Assembly: GCF_010731295.1 (NCBI RefSeq)
Contig: NZ_AP022579.1
Coordinates: 4,960,001 to 5,024,000, forward strand
DNA length: 64,000 nt
Reading direction: 5' to 3'
Source of the DNA: Mycolicibacterium boenickei
Lineage (GTDB): Bacteria > Actinomycetota > Actinomycetes > Mycobacteriales > Mycobacteriaceae
Below the pieces are notes generated by a model that saw only the letters and a list, made by a program, of their open reading frames with translations, searched no databases and had not been told where the DNA came from. Position 1 is the first letter of the stretch; the number at the start of each line of letters is the position of its first letter. Positions 14,651 through 23,911 of this stretch are shown piece by piece. The position numbers and the translations under genes were made by a program.

Positions 14651-14677
14651 TAGCCCCTGATCAGGGGCTATTTTTTT
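14651..14677 (+). terminator. Rho-independent terminator after the tRNA fragment
   Basis: The perfect palindrome TAGCCCCTGATCAGGGGCTA is followed by seven T residues, a textbook intrinsic terminator. It is presumably the original host tRNA terminator and marks the start of chromosomal DNA. The next 169 bases up to the pseudokinase stop hold nothing recognisable. Confidence 0.92.
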
Positions 14678-14846
14678 GCCCAAAATCGGCGCCCTGACGG
14701 GCCCGCCCGGGGCGCTTACCCCGAACGGCGATCAACTGCTCGTCGCCGCTGCACCCATGACTTGCTCACACACCGTCGGCGTCACGAGAGGCGCTTCTCC
14801 AAACCCGGCAAGCCGGAACTGCCGGTGGGCCAGGAAGGTTCGGTAC

Positions 14847-16541
14847 CTATGCCGGCGGCGGGGCCGGCGGAAGAGGTGGCGGCGGCATGATCGGGCCGAT
14901 CGACGGCGGCGGGGGCGGCGCCAACGGAGGCTGGGGCAGCGGCACCGGCGCAGGGGCCGGCGGCAGCGGCGGAGGCAGCTGAGGAGCGGGCGGCAGCGGG
15001 GCCGCCACCGCGACCGGGTCGGCAATCGGGCTGCCCGGTGGAACTTCGTCGAGCCGGGTGGCGAGAACCGGCACGGTGATCACCGCGCCTTGCAGCCCGC
15101 ACTCGTTGGATTGAATGGTCGTCGTTTGAGCGCCGGCCAGCACGCCGTCAGGCTGCGGCGTCAACGCCAAGGCCGTATCCATCGCCTGCTGCCCGGCGTT
15201 CGGCGCCTCGCAGGGCAGTGTGCCGCGCCCCGGCTCACCCAGCCACGAATTGTCGACGAGGCGGAATACCGCTGTCATACCGCCGCCTTCGGTATACGCG
15301 ACGGCATGGTTGGTACCGTCCATCCGCGTCGACGTGGCAACGCACCCCGAGGGTGTGCAGGCCGACCGGAATGCCCACCAGTAGCTGGCGATCTGGTTGC
15401 CCGCCGCCGGCCACGGGTTGCCGTTGAGGGTGGCGCGGGGGTTGTCGTAGTCGAGGCGGTAGAGCCCGTCGAAAACCGGAGCGGCGGGCGGCGGGGTGGC
15501 CGCCGCGTTCGTCACGCTCGCAACCGAGGTGGCCGGCGATGAGTCCGGCTGCGCACTCGCCGCGGCGTCAGCGGCGGGCCACAGCTGCCACACGCCGATG
15601 CCGACGACGACTGCGGCGGCCACGATCGACGCGACGGGTGCCCAGCTCGGCAAGTCGGGTAACCGGAACCCGCTCGCCTGTTGACCGAATACCGGTGCGG
15701 CCGGTGCCGGCGTCAAAATCAGTGCGGGCATCGGGGTTTCATCGGCCAGCGCGTGGGCGAAAGCGCCGCAGCTGGCGAATCGGTCGGCCGGGTTCTTGGC
15801 GAGTGCTTTGGCAAACACCGGGTCGAGATCGGCCAACTCGGGTCGGATGTCGGCCAAGGCCGGCGGCTTGGAGTTGACGTGGCGGCTGACCACGACGGCG
15901 GGGTTCGGGTGGGCGAACAGCTGTGCCCCGGTCAGCAGGTGGTACGCGGTGCAGGCCAGGGCGTACTGGTCTGCCCGGCCGTCGACGTCCTCTCCCACCA
16001 GTTGTTCCGGTGCCGCATAGCCGGGGTTGTCCGCAGCGCCTACGTTGCGAGCAATTCCAAGACCGACGAGCACAGCGGGCGGCTCCGCCTCACCGTCGAC
16101 GTCGCTGAGGATAATGTTGCCCGGCCTGACGTCGCGATGCAGCAGACCATGTTTGTGCGCGTAGTCGAGTGCCCCGGCAACCGCGATGACGATGCGGAGA
16201 ACCTGTTCGCGCGGCATACCGTTGGGGTACTGCCGCTGGAGAAGACCGGCGAGATCGGCGCCGTCGACGAACGCCCTCGAGACCCACAGCCGACCGTCGT
16301 GTTCCCCGTGACCCCAGACCCTGGCAAGGCTGGGATGCCACAACGTGACGGCCGTATCCGCCTCGCGGTGAAACCGGTCCCGGTACCCGGGCTCGGCGGA
16401 CCAATCCTCGGGCAGCACCGTCAGCGCAACACGTCCGCCATGCCGAGGATGCTGAGCGAGGTAGACCTCCCCTGTCCCGCCTGACCCCAGCGATCGAACG
16501 ATCCGGAACACGGAGAACGCCTCACCGACGTTGAGCGGCAT
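14847..16541 (-). CDS. Membrane Ser/Thr kinase-like protein, predicted pseudokinase
   Basis: The 564-residue protein resembles the PknF group: glycine loop LGSGGTGEVYLA (18-29), alphaC Glu60, HRD at 135-137, Asn142 and APE at 177-179. The ATP-anchoring Lys is replaced (VALTVL, Thr41), the HRDVK Lys is Arg139, and the metal-binding DFG reads GLG (160-162), so catalysis is unlikely. A membrane helix near residue 300 leads to an outer sensor domain with four Cys and a long proline-rich tail. Its role may be ligand sensing or scaffolding. A TAGGAT -10 motif six bases before the ATG suggests leaderless expression. Confidence 0.85.
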   Translation of the reverse strand: MPLNVGEAFSVFRIVRSLGSGGTGEVYLAQHPRHGGRVALTVLPEDWSAEPGYRDRFHREADTAVTLWHPSLARVWGHGEHDGRLWVSRAFVDGADLAGLLQRQYPNGMPREQVLRIVIAVAGALDYAHKHGLLHRDVRPGNIILSDVDGEAEPPAVLVGLGIARNVGAADNPGYAAPEQLVGEDVDGRADQYALACTAYHLLTGAQLFAHPNPAVVVSRHVNSKPPALADIRPELADLDPVFAKALAKNPADRFASCGAFAHALADETPMPALILTPAPAAPVFGQQASGFRLPDLPSWAPVASIVAAAVVVGIGVWQLWPAADAAASAQPDSSPATSVASVTNAAATPPPAAPVFDGLYRLDYDNPRATLNGNPWPAAGNQIASYWWAFRSACTPSGCVATSTRMDGTNHAVAYTEGGGMTAVFRLVDNSWLGEPGRGTLPCEAPNAGQQAMDTALALTPQPDGVLAGAQTTTIQSNECGLQGAVITVPVLATRLDEVPPGSPIADPVAVAAPLPPAPQLPPPLPPAPAPVPLPQPPLAPPPPPSIGPIMPPPPLPPAPPPA

Positions 16542-16723
16542 CCACGAATCCTACGAACTGGCCTCCGCCGCCTGCGTCCGGCATCCGGATCACCGGCGCC
16601 CGCCCGTTGCGCGGATTTGTTCTTGTTGCCCCACAATGCAAGTCAAACCGAGGGATTTGTGTCTGCGCGCACCGGTGGGCTACTGTTCGGCTTCGCGACG
16701 GGCGACGATCTCGCTCGTGGCGC

Positions 16724-16796
16724 GCGGATGTAGCGCAGTTGGTAGCGCATCACCTTGCCAAGGTGAGGGTCGCGGGTTCGAATCCCGTCATCCGCT
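16724..16796 (+). tRNA. glyU: tRNA-Gly (GCC)
   Basis: A 73-base cloverleaf: acceptor GCGGATG/CATCCGC, D-arm with AGTTGGTAG, anticodon loop CTTGCCA (GCC), T-loop TTCGAATC. CCA is not encoded. In M. smegmatis a tRNA-Gly gene is the attachment site of phage L5. This copy is intact, with no sign of insertion. The symbol is tentative. Confidence 0.97.
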
Positions 16797-16843
16797 CAAC
16801 AGTGTGATCGAGCCGCGTACCGTTCGGTCGTCCGGCGGCCGGG

Positions 16844-18523
16844 TCAGCCGGACTGATCGCTCCGCGCGATCGCGTCCTGAATCCGGTCGGTCAGCGCGGG
16901 ATCCCAAGGACGCGGCGCCAGGATGTCGACCCACAGGTCGGCGGCATCCGGGCCGAAGGCATGCCCGTATCCGTAGGGCACATCCGCGGAGAAGATCATG
17001 TCCAGCGTCACCTGCCAGAACGTCACGAACGGCAGCCATCGCATGCCCGGGTCCACATCGGGTCCCAGCGGTTCCCGCAGCCAGTCCGGGCGATGCAGCA
17101 GCAGGTCGAACGACCACCAGGTGATCGGGTCACTGGCATGCTGCCAGAACACCACGCGCGGAAACTCCCACGGACCGGGCAGATTCACATCGGAAGTCCG
17201 GGAAGCGAAGCGGATGTGGCGTCCCCGGTCGACCACCGGCAGGCGCTCGAACGAGCCGGCGTCACGGTTGGCGGTGATCCTCCCCCACGGCTGAGCGAAA
17301 TTGGGTGTGCCGACCAGCAACGCGCCGTCGGTGCGGGCGACGATGTCCGCGCCCGAGGCGAACGCCGACTGTCCGCCGAAGGAACCCAGGCTCTCCCCGA
17401 ACACCACGAGTTTCGGCCGCTTGGCTTCCGGCAGGGTGGCCCAAACCCGATGCACCGCTTCGAACAAGGCCTGCCCCGCCAACGGCGGTGTTTCCCGATC
17501 GGCGATGAAGGACAGCGCGCTGGGCAGGAACGAATACTGCATGGACGCGATCGCTGTGTCCCCGCCGTTGACGTATTCGAGCGCCGCCGCGACATTCGGG
17601 TTCACCCAGCCCCGGCCCGTCGTGGTCACCACCGCGAGCACCTTGCGCTCGAACGCGTGGGTGCGATGCAGTTCGGCGACGACCTGCTCGGCGATGCCGC
17701 TGACGCTGTCCGCCGAGGTGCGGCCGGCGTACACCCGGATCGGGGTGAGCGCCGGCTGCGTGGTCACCGTCGAGATCTGTTGCGCGCTCGGGCCGCCGGC
17801 CACAAAGCTGCGCCCTTCCCGCCCGAGGGTGTCCCACGCCTGTGCCGAGGCCGGCGAACCGGAGCGCTCCGGCGCATTCGGTTGTGTCACGCCCTCCGCG
17901 GTGCTCTTGTCGGCAGCCTCGGCCGACCGTTCGGCCATGCTTAGCAGTCCACGATGCAGGGCGCCGTCAAGCCCCATCACCACCAGGGCCACCACGATCA
18001 CCACCGCGGTCAGCCGGGCGGCCGGCGCGGGCACGACCCGCCCGCCGACGTCAGTCAAACGGTTGGTGGCCCAGCGCAATCCACGTCCGATGACGACGAG
18101 GCCAATCGCGATGACCACCGCGATCAGCAACACCAGGAGGTAGAAGGACCGCTCGGTGCGCGGCATCCCGATCAGGTCGCGCAGGATCTGCTGCCACCAT
18201 GACCCGAGCACCAGGAACGTCGGGACGACCACAACAGCGGTACCGGCCAGCGCCCACCACCCGATCCGGCGGGTGCCGGACGACCACTGCGGGCGGATCC
18301 CGCAGCGGCGCACCAACCACGCGATGGCACGCCCCAACCCGTACCCGATGCCGACGCTGATACCCGTCGCGACGCCTTGCAGATACCAGGCGCGGGGCAA
18401 CAGCGACGGGCTCATCGACCAGGCGAAGAACAGCAGGGCGACGGCCAGTCCGACCGGATGCAGGGTGCGCGCCGCGACGCCGACGCGCGAAGGGATGGAC
18501 GAGCCCCGCAAGGCACGCAACAC
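16844..18523 (-). CDS. Membrane alpha/beta-hydrolase family protein (Abhydrolase_9 type)
   Basis: The 559-residue protein starts with about four membrane helices (about 25-45, 55-75, 90-115, 130-150, with another near 175). A large hydrolase-like domain follows with the nucleophile elbow VVFGESLGSFGG (about 355-365). This is the actinobacterial two-part family with an N-terminal membrane domain. Substrate unknown; lipid or cell-envelope ester hydrolysis is a guess. GTG start with an AAGGG site. Divergent from the TetR gene. Confidence 0.8.
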   Translation of the reverse strand: MLRALRGSSIPSRVGVAARTLHPVGLAVALLFFAWSMSPSLLPRAWYLQGVATGISVGIGYGLGRAIAWLVRRCGIRPQWSSGTRRIGWWALAGTAVVVVPTFLVLGSWWQQILRDLIGMPRTERSFYLLVLLIAVVIAIGLVVIGRGLRWATNRLTDVGGRVVPAPAARLTAVVIVVALVVMGLDGALHRGLLSMAERSAEAADKSTAEGVTQPNAPERSGSPASAQAWDTLGREGRSFVAGGPSAQQISTVTTQPALTPIRVYAGRTSADSVSGIAEQVVAELHRTHAFERKVLAVVTTTGRGWVNPNVAAALEYVNGGDTAIASMQYSFLPSALSFIADRETPPLAGQALFEAVHRVWATLPEAKRPKLVVFGESLGSFGGQSAFASGADIVARTDGALLVGTPNFAQPWGRITANRDAGSFERLPVVDRGRHIRFASRTSDVNLPGPWEFPRVVFWQHASDPITWWSFDLLLHRPDWLREPLGPDVDPGMRWLPFVTFWQVTLDMIFSADVPYGYGHAFGPDAADLWVDILAPRPWDPALTDRIQDAIARSDQSG

Positions 18524-18640
18524 GAGGTACCGCCCTTCATTCAGTTGGGTATCGAGACTGTAGTGGACCGCGTGATCGCCGGCCGATTGCTAAGGCTGGA
18601 CTAACAGCTTCGGATTCCGTGGCGGGCGTTAGAGTCGAGC

Positions 18641-19204
18641 GTGCCCAGGATCAGCGCCTCATCGGTCGAAGAACACCGCGAGCTGGTCCAACAGCGCATC
18701 TTCGAGGCCTTCGCCACACTCATGGCCGAGCACAGCTTCGATGCCATCACGATGGCCAAGCTCGCGGCCGAGGCCGGCATCGGCCGCACCGCGATCTATC
18801 ACCACTTCCCAGACAAAGAATCCGTGGTGATCGCCTTCGCCTCCCACGAGACGACGCGCTACCTCGACGGACTGCGCGCCGCACTGTCGGAGGTCGACGC
18901 TCCGGTCGCACGTCTGGGCGTCTACATCCGGCATCAGCTGGAGGCCGGGCAGGAATTCCACATGGGCATGGGCATGCAGCTCTACGGCACGTTGTCGCCC
19001 GAAACGATGCTGGCCATCCGCGACCACGTCGTGGCGGTGGAAGACGTGCTGCGCGAGATCCTGGCCCAGGGTGTGGCCACCGGGCAGTTCGTCGTCGACG
19101 ACGAGCCGGCCACGATGTCGTTGATTCATGCCTGTCTGGCGCCGCGGCACCTTCCTGTCGAGGCAATCGAACGGTTCGTCCTGCGCGCCCTGGGCGCCGC
19201 TTAA
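18641..19204 (+). CDS. TetR-family regulator
   Basis: The 187-residue protein has an N-terminal TetR helix-turn-helix (residues about 15-60: IFEAFATLMAEHSFDAITMAKLAAEAGIGRTAIYHHFPDKESVV) and a helical ligand-binding C-terminal half. The GTG start has a TAGAGT -10 motif five bases upstream, so leaderless translation is likely. It lies just upstream of the heme oxygenase gene, with a perfect palindrome between them, and probably represses it. The ligand could be heme or a porphyrin, by inference only. Confidence 0.88.
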   Translation: MPRISASSVEEHRELVQQRIFEAFATLMAEHSFDAITMAKLAAEAGIGRTAIYHHFPDKESVVIAFASHETTRYLDGLRAALSEVDAPVARLGVYIRHQLEAGQEFHMGMGMQLYGTLSPETMLAIRDHVVAVEDVLREILAQGVATGQFVVDDEPATMSLIHACLAPRHLPVEAIERFVLRALGAA

Positions 19205-19269
19205 TCACGACCCGCCCTCGAACCCGTAGGCCCCCGAACCGGTAGACGCCGTGTTAGGTTCTCGACAGG

Positions 19270-19290
19270 TTGTCAGCATCATGCTGACAA
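19270..19290. promoter_or_regulatory. Perfect 21-bp palindrome, candidate TetR operator
   Basis: Half-sites TTGTCAGCAT and ATGCTGACAA flank a single C, a perfect 10-1-10 inverted repeat 36 bases upstream of the heme oxygenase ATG and 65 bases after the tetR stop. The size and position match TetR operators. Confidence 0.75.
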
Positions 19291-19326
19291 GATGTCAAAG
19301 TTGAGCCCTACCAAGTGGAGCCGAGT

Positions 19327-19983
19327 ATGCCGCCGAGCGCCGTCGCAACCGAGTCCGTCCGTTCACTGTCCGCGGCGATGCGTCAGGACTCGACCGACCA
19401 GCACGACGCCGCCGAGCATTCGCCGTTTGTCACCGAGCTGCTGAGCGGCCGGGTCAACGAGCAGGGCTACATCGACTACCTGCTGCGGCTGCGGGCGATC
19501 TATGCCGCGCTGGAAAGCGCCGTCCGCGAGCACCGCAACGATCCCCTCGTCGGCGCCGTGTACGACCCGGCCCTCGAGCGGTTGGATGCCATCGACGCGG
19601 ATCTGGCCCATTGGGCACCCGGCGCGGACCGCGATGTCGATTCACCCGCCGTGCGCGCCTACTGCGACCGGTTCGCCGATTCTCCGTGGGGCGGTGCCCT
19701 GGTGGCGCACCACTACACCCGCTACCTCGGCGACCTCTCCGGCGGCCAGGCCATCGGGCGCATCCTGGGGCGCTCGTTCGAGCTCGATGGCAAAGGTCTG
19801 GACTTCTACGACTTCCCGATGCGGCCCAAACCGTACAAGGACGCCTACCGCGCCCGCCTCGACGGACTCGACCTCGACCCGGATGAGATCGACCGCGTGG
19901 TCGACGAGGTGAAACTGGCCTTCAGCCTCAACCAGCGCGTCTTCGACGAACTCGCCGAGAAGCTGCCCGCCTACCAGCGCTGA
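19327..19983 (+). CDS. Biliverdin-producing heme oxygenase
   Basis: The 218-residue protein belongs to the canonical HO-1/HmuO fold family. The proximal His lies in TDQHDAAEHSPF (about residues 21-32), and the distal helix glycine motif is YTRYLGDLSGGQAIGRILG (about 134-152). It opens heme to biliverdin, CO and iron. The ATG at 19327 is chosen over an upstream GTG because GTGGAG is then its ribosome site. Most mycobacteria also use MhuD, an unrelated IsdG-type enzyme, so this is a second route. Neighbours: TetR upstream and an iron-box PPE gene downstream. Confidence 0.92.
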   Translation: MPPSAVATESVRSLSAAMRQDSTDQHDAAEHSPFVTELLSGRVNEQGYIDYLLRLRAIYAALESAVREHRNDPLVGAVYDPALERLDAIDADLAHWAPGADRDVDSPAVRAYCDRFADSPWGGALVAHHYTRYLGDLSGGQAIGRILGRSFELDGKGLDFYDFPMRPKPYKDAYRARLDGLDLDPDEIDRVVDEVKLAFSLNQRVFDELAEKLPAYQR

Positions 19984-20051
19984 CCTCACCCCGAACTCGA
20001 ATTGACGATTCCGCCAACACATAGGAACTTCATACCCCAAATCAGCTGAAG

Positions 20052-20070
20052 TTAGCTTACGCTAACCATA
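20052..20070 (+). promoter_or_regulatory. IdeR-like iron box upstream of PPE
   Basis: TTAGCTTACGCTAACCATA matches the 19-bp IdeR consensus TTAGGTTAGGCTAACCTAA at 15 of 19 positions, including the inner GCTAACC half. It lies 152 bases upstream of the PPE start. IdeR-Fe represses such promoters in high iron. Confidence 0.65.
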
Positions 20071-20221
20071 CTTAGCTGCTGGGGGGCAAAGCGATCGAAA
20101 GGAGGCTCCGGGCCGCCTGCGTGCAGTGCACCCCGGACAACCCGATGACCATCTGCACTCCCCATTCCAAGGCAGCAAACCGCGACAACGCGTCGTCGAT
20201 CACCCTGCCGGACGGTCCCCG

Positions 20222-21820
20222 ATGACCGCCCCGGTCTGGATGGCCGTACCGCCCGAAGTGCACTCCGCGCTTCTGAGCAGCGGCCCCGGCGCCGGACCGC
20301 TACTGGCCGCGGCCGGAGCCTGGAGCTCCTTGAGCACCGAATACTCCTCGGCGGCAAGCGAATTGACCGCACTGATGGGCACCGTGCAGGCCGGCGCCTG
20401 GGAGGGCCCGAGCGCCGAGCGTTACACGGCGGCACACGTGCCCTACCTGGCCTGGCTGAGTGAGACGAGTGCGAGCACCGCCGGGGTGGCCGCGCAGATC
20501 GAGACCGCCGCCGCCTCCTACACCGCCGCCCTGGCCGCGATGCCGACCCTGGCCGAGTTGGCCGCCAACCGCACGACCCTCGGTGTCCTGGTGGCCACCA
20601 ACTTCTTCGGGATCAACACGGTCCCGATCGCCGTCAATGAAGCCGACTACGTACGCATGTGGATCCAGGCAGCGACGACGATGACCGTCTACCAGGGCGC
20701 CACCGCGGTCGCGGTCGCCACCACACCGACCTCCACACCGGCCCCGCTGCTGGTGACGCCGGGAGTCGGCGAAGCCGGTTCCGCATCGGCCACCATGACG
20801 CAGTCCGCGACCGTGGCCAGGGCTTCCGAGTCCGGTTCTTCCCTGAGCTTGAGCGACTTGATCAGTTCGTACGAGGAGTTCGTCGAGTGGGTGAAGGCCA
20901 ACGATCCGATCGGCAATTGGTTGGCCGGGCAGTCTGAGCACTTCTACGGGATGTACGACCAGCTCAGGGAATTCATTCTCGAGCCGTGGCGGATTCCCCA
21001 GGTCCTGGCCGAGATCATCGCCGACCCGTCATTGCTGTTCACCACCTACATCAACGTGTTCTTCCTGGGTGCCTACACGGCAACGTTCGCGGTACTGGGT
21101 ACGCCGTTGTACGCCGCGGCGGTCGCGGCGGCCTCCCCCGCGATGCTCGGCATGCTCGGGCTCATCGGACTGGCACAGGCGTACGACGTCCCGCTCGACC
21201 AGCCGGCCGAGGACATCGCCCCGCGTGCCGAGCAGCCCGCGGTGGCCGCGTTGCCCGGCTCCCCGGCTCCGGCCTCGGTTACTGCGGGTGCCGCACCTAC
21301 GACGGCACCCACCTCCGCGCCCACCGCCCCCGCACCGTCAACTCCCACTCCGCTGCCTGCCGGCGCCGAGAACGCCCTCTATGCGGTGCCGGGCGGGGGT
21401 GCAGGATTCGGTTTCGGCTCGACATCGAAGTACAGCGCCACCGCCAAGTCCTCGGAGTCCGTCGGCGCATCGGCCGCTGCGGCCGCGACCGCGGCGGCGA
21501 TCAACAAGCGACGGGCGCAGGCCCGCAAGCGTCGTGCCGGCACGGCCAAGGACCGCGGCTACCGCTACGAGTTCATGACCGCCGACGGCGACGCCGCCGC
21601 GCCGCCGCCCGAACAACGCTCCACCAGCGCCTCCGGCAGCGGCGCCGGCAATCTCGGATTCACCGGCACCGCAGTGAAATCCGCTGTCGCCGGTCCGGCC
21701 GGGCTGACCACGCTGGCCGATGACACGTTCGGCAACGGCACCACCACCCCGATGATGCCGGGAAGCTGGCAGAGTGAGGCAGACGAGCGGCCCGCCCCGG
21801 AAGACGAAGCCGACGCCTGA
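20222..21820 (+). CDS. PPE-family protein, PPW subgroup
   Basis: The 532-residue protein starts [25 protein letters not shown], the PPE domain (about 1-180), with the WEGPSAERY segment that packs against a PE partner. The C-terminus has GFTGT (about 481) and PMMPGSW, the PPW-subgroup signature. A frame extends upstream to 20126, but the Pro-Pro-Glu context fixes the start at 20222. PPE-PPW proteins PPE36 and PPE37 of M. tuberculosis are linked to heme and iron uptake. Here an iron box and a heme oxygenase lie next door. No PE gene is adjacent. Confidence 0.9.
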   Translation: MTAPVWMAVPPEVHSALLSSGPGAGPLLAAAGAWSSLSTEYSSAASELTALMGTVQAGAWEGPSAERYTAAHVPYLAWLSETSASTAGVAAQIETAAASYTAALAAMPTLAELAANRTTLGVLVATNFFGINTVPIAVNEADYVRMWIQAATTMTVYQGATAVAVATTPTSTPAPLLVTPGVGEAGSASATMTQSATVARASESGSSLSLSDLISSYEEFVEWVKANDPIGNWLAGQSEHFYGMYDQLREFILEPWRIPQVLAEIIADPSLLFTTYINVFFLGAYTATFAVLGTPLYAAAVAAASPAMLGMLGLIGLAQAYDVPLDQPAEDIAPRAEQPAVAALPGSPAPASVTAGAAPTTAPTSAPTAPAPSTPTPLPAGAENALYAVPGGGAGFGFGSTSKYSATAKSSESVGASAAAAATAAAINKRRAQARKRRAGTAKDRGYRYEFMTADGDAAAPPPEQRSTSASGSGAGNLGFTGTAVKSAVAGPAGLTTLADDTFGNGTTTPMMPGSWQSEADERPAPEDEADA

Positions 21821-21937
21821 CCGATCTGTGTTGAGGTGGTGAACAATTGGTGAGAACCGGCGCCGTCTGCCGCCTGTGAGGCCCGGGGTCCGGCATCACA
21901 CGGCGATACTGGTGACTCCGAGCGAAGGGGGCACCGC

Positions 21938-22750
21938 ATGACTTCCGACACCGCGCCGCAGCCCGGCAGCTGGGAAAGCACGCTCCCCCACTTCTCGACC
22001 GTGGAGACGCACGGCGAAATCACCGTACCGATCACCCACCCCTCGGAGACTCTTCGGTTCTTCGCCGGGCTCACCTTCGTGCTGTGGGCGCTCGTCGCCG
22101 TCGGGGCGGCGTTCTGGTGTCACCGCATGCAGACCCACGACCCGTCGCCATGGCTTGGTTTCGCAACGATCCTGGGCTCGTTCCTGCCCGCCATCCTCTC
22201 GACCATCGTCGCCGACGAGGCCCGCGACACGTTCGGGCAACGCCGGACCGGCAACTGGATCGCACTGATCCCTACCTTGTCCGGTATCGCCGTCGGGTTG
22301 CTCGGCGCCGCCGTGTGGTTCAGAGATTTCAGCGGCGGAGTCATCGCGCTCGCCAGCGCGGCGTGCTCAGCCGGCGCGGCGATCGCCACACTCACCGCAT
22401 GGCGGGGCGTGCGTTACCTCCGGCGGCGTCAACACTGGCTGGCGGCGTTGCGGGGTCACGGCGTTCGTTCCACGGGCGAGCTGCGCAACGTGAAATTCCT
22501 GAACCGCTGGACCGCGGACGACCCGCAATTCACCGTCACGGTCGCGTTCGATGCTCCGACCGGACGCCGGGTGGTGACGGCGAACATGGTCGCCGATCAC
22601 GCCCGGGTTCCGCTGGCGGGGTCACGCGTCGTCGTCTTCAGTGCACCGCACGACGCAGGCAACGACGTGCTGATCGAACTCGACCCCGCCAACCCGCCCA
22701 AGTTCGACCGCGATCCCGGTGGGCAGTACCGCAAGCCGAGCGGCACTTAG
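21938..22750 (+). CDS. Hypothetical membrane protein
   Basis: The 270-residue protein has four predicted membrane helices (about 38-60, 68-90, 104-122, 128-150) and then a soluble beta-rich domain (WLAALRGHGVRSTGELRNVKFL to DVLIELDPANPPKFDRDPGG, about 165-260) like an NfeD/OB-type tail. It follows the PPE gene with its own ribosome site and converges with the DAHP synthase gene, overlapping its end by 4 bases. Family not recognised. Confidence 0.6.
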   Translation: MTSDTAPQPGSWESTLPHFSTVETHGEITVPITHPSETLRFFAGLTFVLWALVAVGAAFWCHRMQTHDPSPWLGFATILGSFLPAILSTIVADEARDTFGQRRTGNWIALIPTLSGIAVGLLGAAVWFRDFSGGVIALASAACSAGAAIATLTAWRGVRYLRRRQHWLAALRGHGVRSTGELRNVKFLNRWTADDPQFTVTVAFDAPTGRRVVTANMVADHARVPLAGSRVVVFSAPHDAGNDVLIELDPANPPKFDRDPGGQYRKPSGT

Positions 22751-23805
22751 GAGTTGCCGACGGCCAACTCCCGCAGCACCAGATCCGTTGCGTCCCAATC
22801 CATGCACTTGTCGGTGACGGACTGGCCGTAGGTCAGCGGACGGGCCTCGGGCGACTGGGCACCGGCGATCAGGAAGCTCTCCAGCATCACGCCGCTGATC
22901 GGCAACCCGTCGCGCACCAACTGGGCCACCTCGGCGGCCACCGACGCCTGGCGGATGTGGTCCTTGCCGGAATTGGCGTGGCTGCAATCGATCACGACAC
23001 GACCGGGCAGCCCGGCAGCGGTCAGCTTGGCGGCGGCATCGGCCACCGCGTCGGCCCCGTAGTTGGGTCCGTCGGTCCCGCCGCGCAGGATCACGTGGCA
23101 GTCCTCGTTGCCTGCTGTGCTCACCACCGCGCCCCGGCCCATGTCGTCCATACCGAAGAAGACATGCTCGGCCGCAGCGGCTTTCACGCCGTCGACCGCG
23201 ACCTGGATGTTGCCGTCGGTGCCGTTCTTGAATCCGACCGGCATCGACAGGCCCGACGCCAGCTGACGGTGCACCTGCGACTCGGTGGTCCGGGCGCCGA
23301 TCGCGCCCCAGGCGACGGCGTCGGCGATGTACTGCGGGCTGGTCGGCTCCAGGAACTCACACCCGACCGGCAGGCCGATGTCGATGATGTCGAGCAGCAG
23401 TTGACGGGCCACCCGCAGGCCACGCGCGACGTCGTAGGTGCCGTCCATGCCCGGATCGTTGATCAGGCCCTTCCAGCCGATGGTGGTGCGCGGCTTCTCG
23501 AAGTACACCCGCATCACGATCTTGAGCTGGTCTTTGAGCTCGTCGGCCACCTTGACCAACCGGCTGGCGTATTCCAGCGCCGCCGCCGGGTCATGCACCG
23601 AGCAGGGACCGACGACCACCAGGAGCCGGTCGTCCCGACCGGCCAGGATGTCGGCGATCTCGTCGCGGTCACGGGACACCCGCTCAGCGCGGCGCTCCCC
23701 CAACGGGAACTCGGTCAGTACGTCGTGCGGGCTGGGGATCGCGCTGAAACTGCGGACCCGGCGGTCCGAAGTGGCGGGTGCGTTGGCGATCTGCGCCAAA
23801 TTCAT
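22747..23805 (-). CDS. aroG: 3-deoxy-7-phosphoheptulonate (DAHP) synthase, type I
   Basis: The 352-residue enzyme joins phosphoenolpyruvate and erythrose 4-phosphate, the first shikimate step. Visible motifs are VVVGPCSVHDP (about 69-79), MRVYFEKPRTTIGWKGLINDP, GARTTESQVHRQLASGLSMPVGFKNGTDG and VIDCSHANSGKD, typical of the AroFGH class. The ATG at 23805 has an AGGAAGG site. M. tuberculosis uses a type II enzyme, so this gene may be an additional isozyme. A leader peptide and hairpins upstream suggest control by aromatic amino acid supply. Confidence 0.93.
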   Translation of the reverse strand: MNLAQIANAPATSDRRVRSFSAIPSPHDVLTEFPLGERRAERVSRDRDEIADILAGRDDRLLVVVGPCSVHDPAAALEYASRLVKVADELKDQLKIVMRVYFEKPRTTIGWKGLINDPGMDGTYDVARGLRVARQLLLDIIDIGLPVGCEFLEPTSPQYIADAVAWGAIGARTTESQVHRQLASGLSMPVGFKNGTDGNIQVAVDGVKAAAAEHVFFGMDDMGRGAVVSTAGNEDCHVILRGGTDGPNYGADAVADAAAKLTAAGLPGRVVIDCSHANSGKDHIRQASVAAEVAQLVRDGLPISGVMLESFLIAGAQSPEARPLTYGQSVTDKCMDWDATDLVLRELAVGNS

Positions 23806-23866
23806 TTTCAGGTGCCTTCCTGGTGGTGGGCACCTACGAGAGAACCGGCGCCCTGTAACGACGAAA

Positions 23867-23889
23867 GGCAGCGACCGATGGTCACTGCC
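23867..23889 (-). terminator. Attenuator hairpin before DAHP synthase
   Basis: On the reverse strand GGCAGTGACC-ATC-GGTCGCTGCC forms a 10-bp stem with one G-T pair, followed by TTTCGTCGTT. It lies between the leader peptide and the aroG start, where an attenuation terminator would be. Confidence 0.6.
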
Positions 23890-23911
23890 TGGGCTCCGGG
23901 TGGATGCGTGC

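Noticed and set aside
19254..19273. IdeR box upstream of heme oxygenase
   Set aside because: Only a TTAGGTT half-site is present; the other half does not match, unlike the box at 20052.
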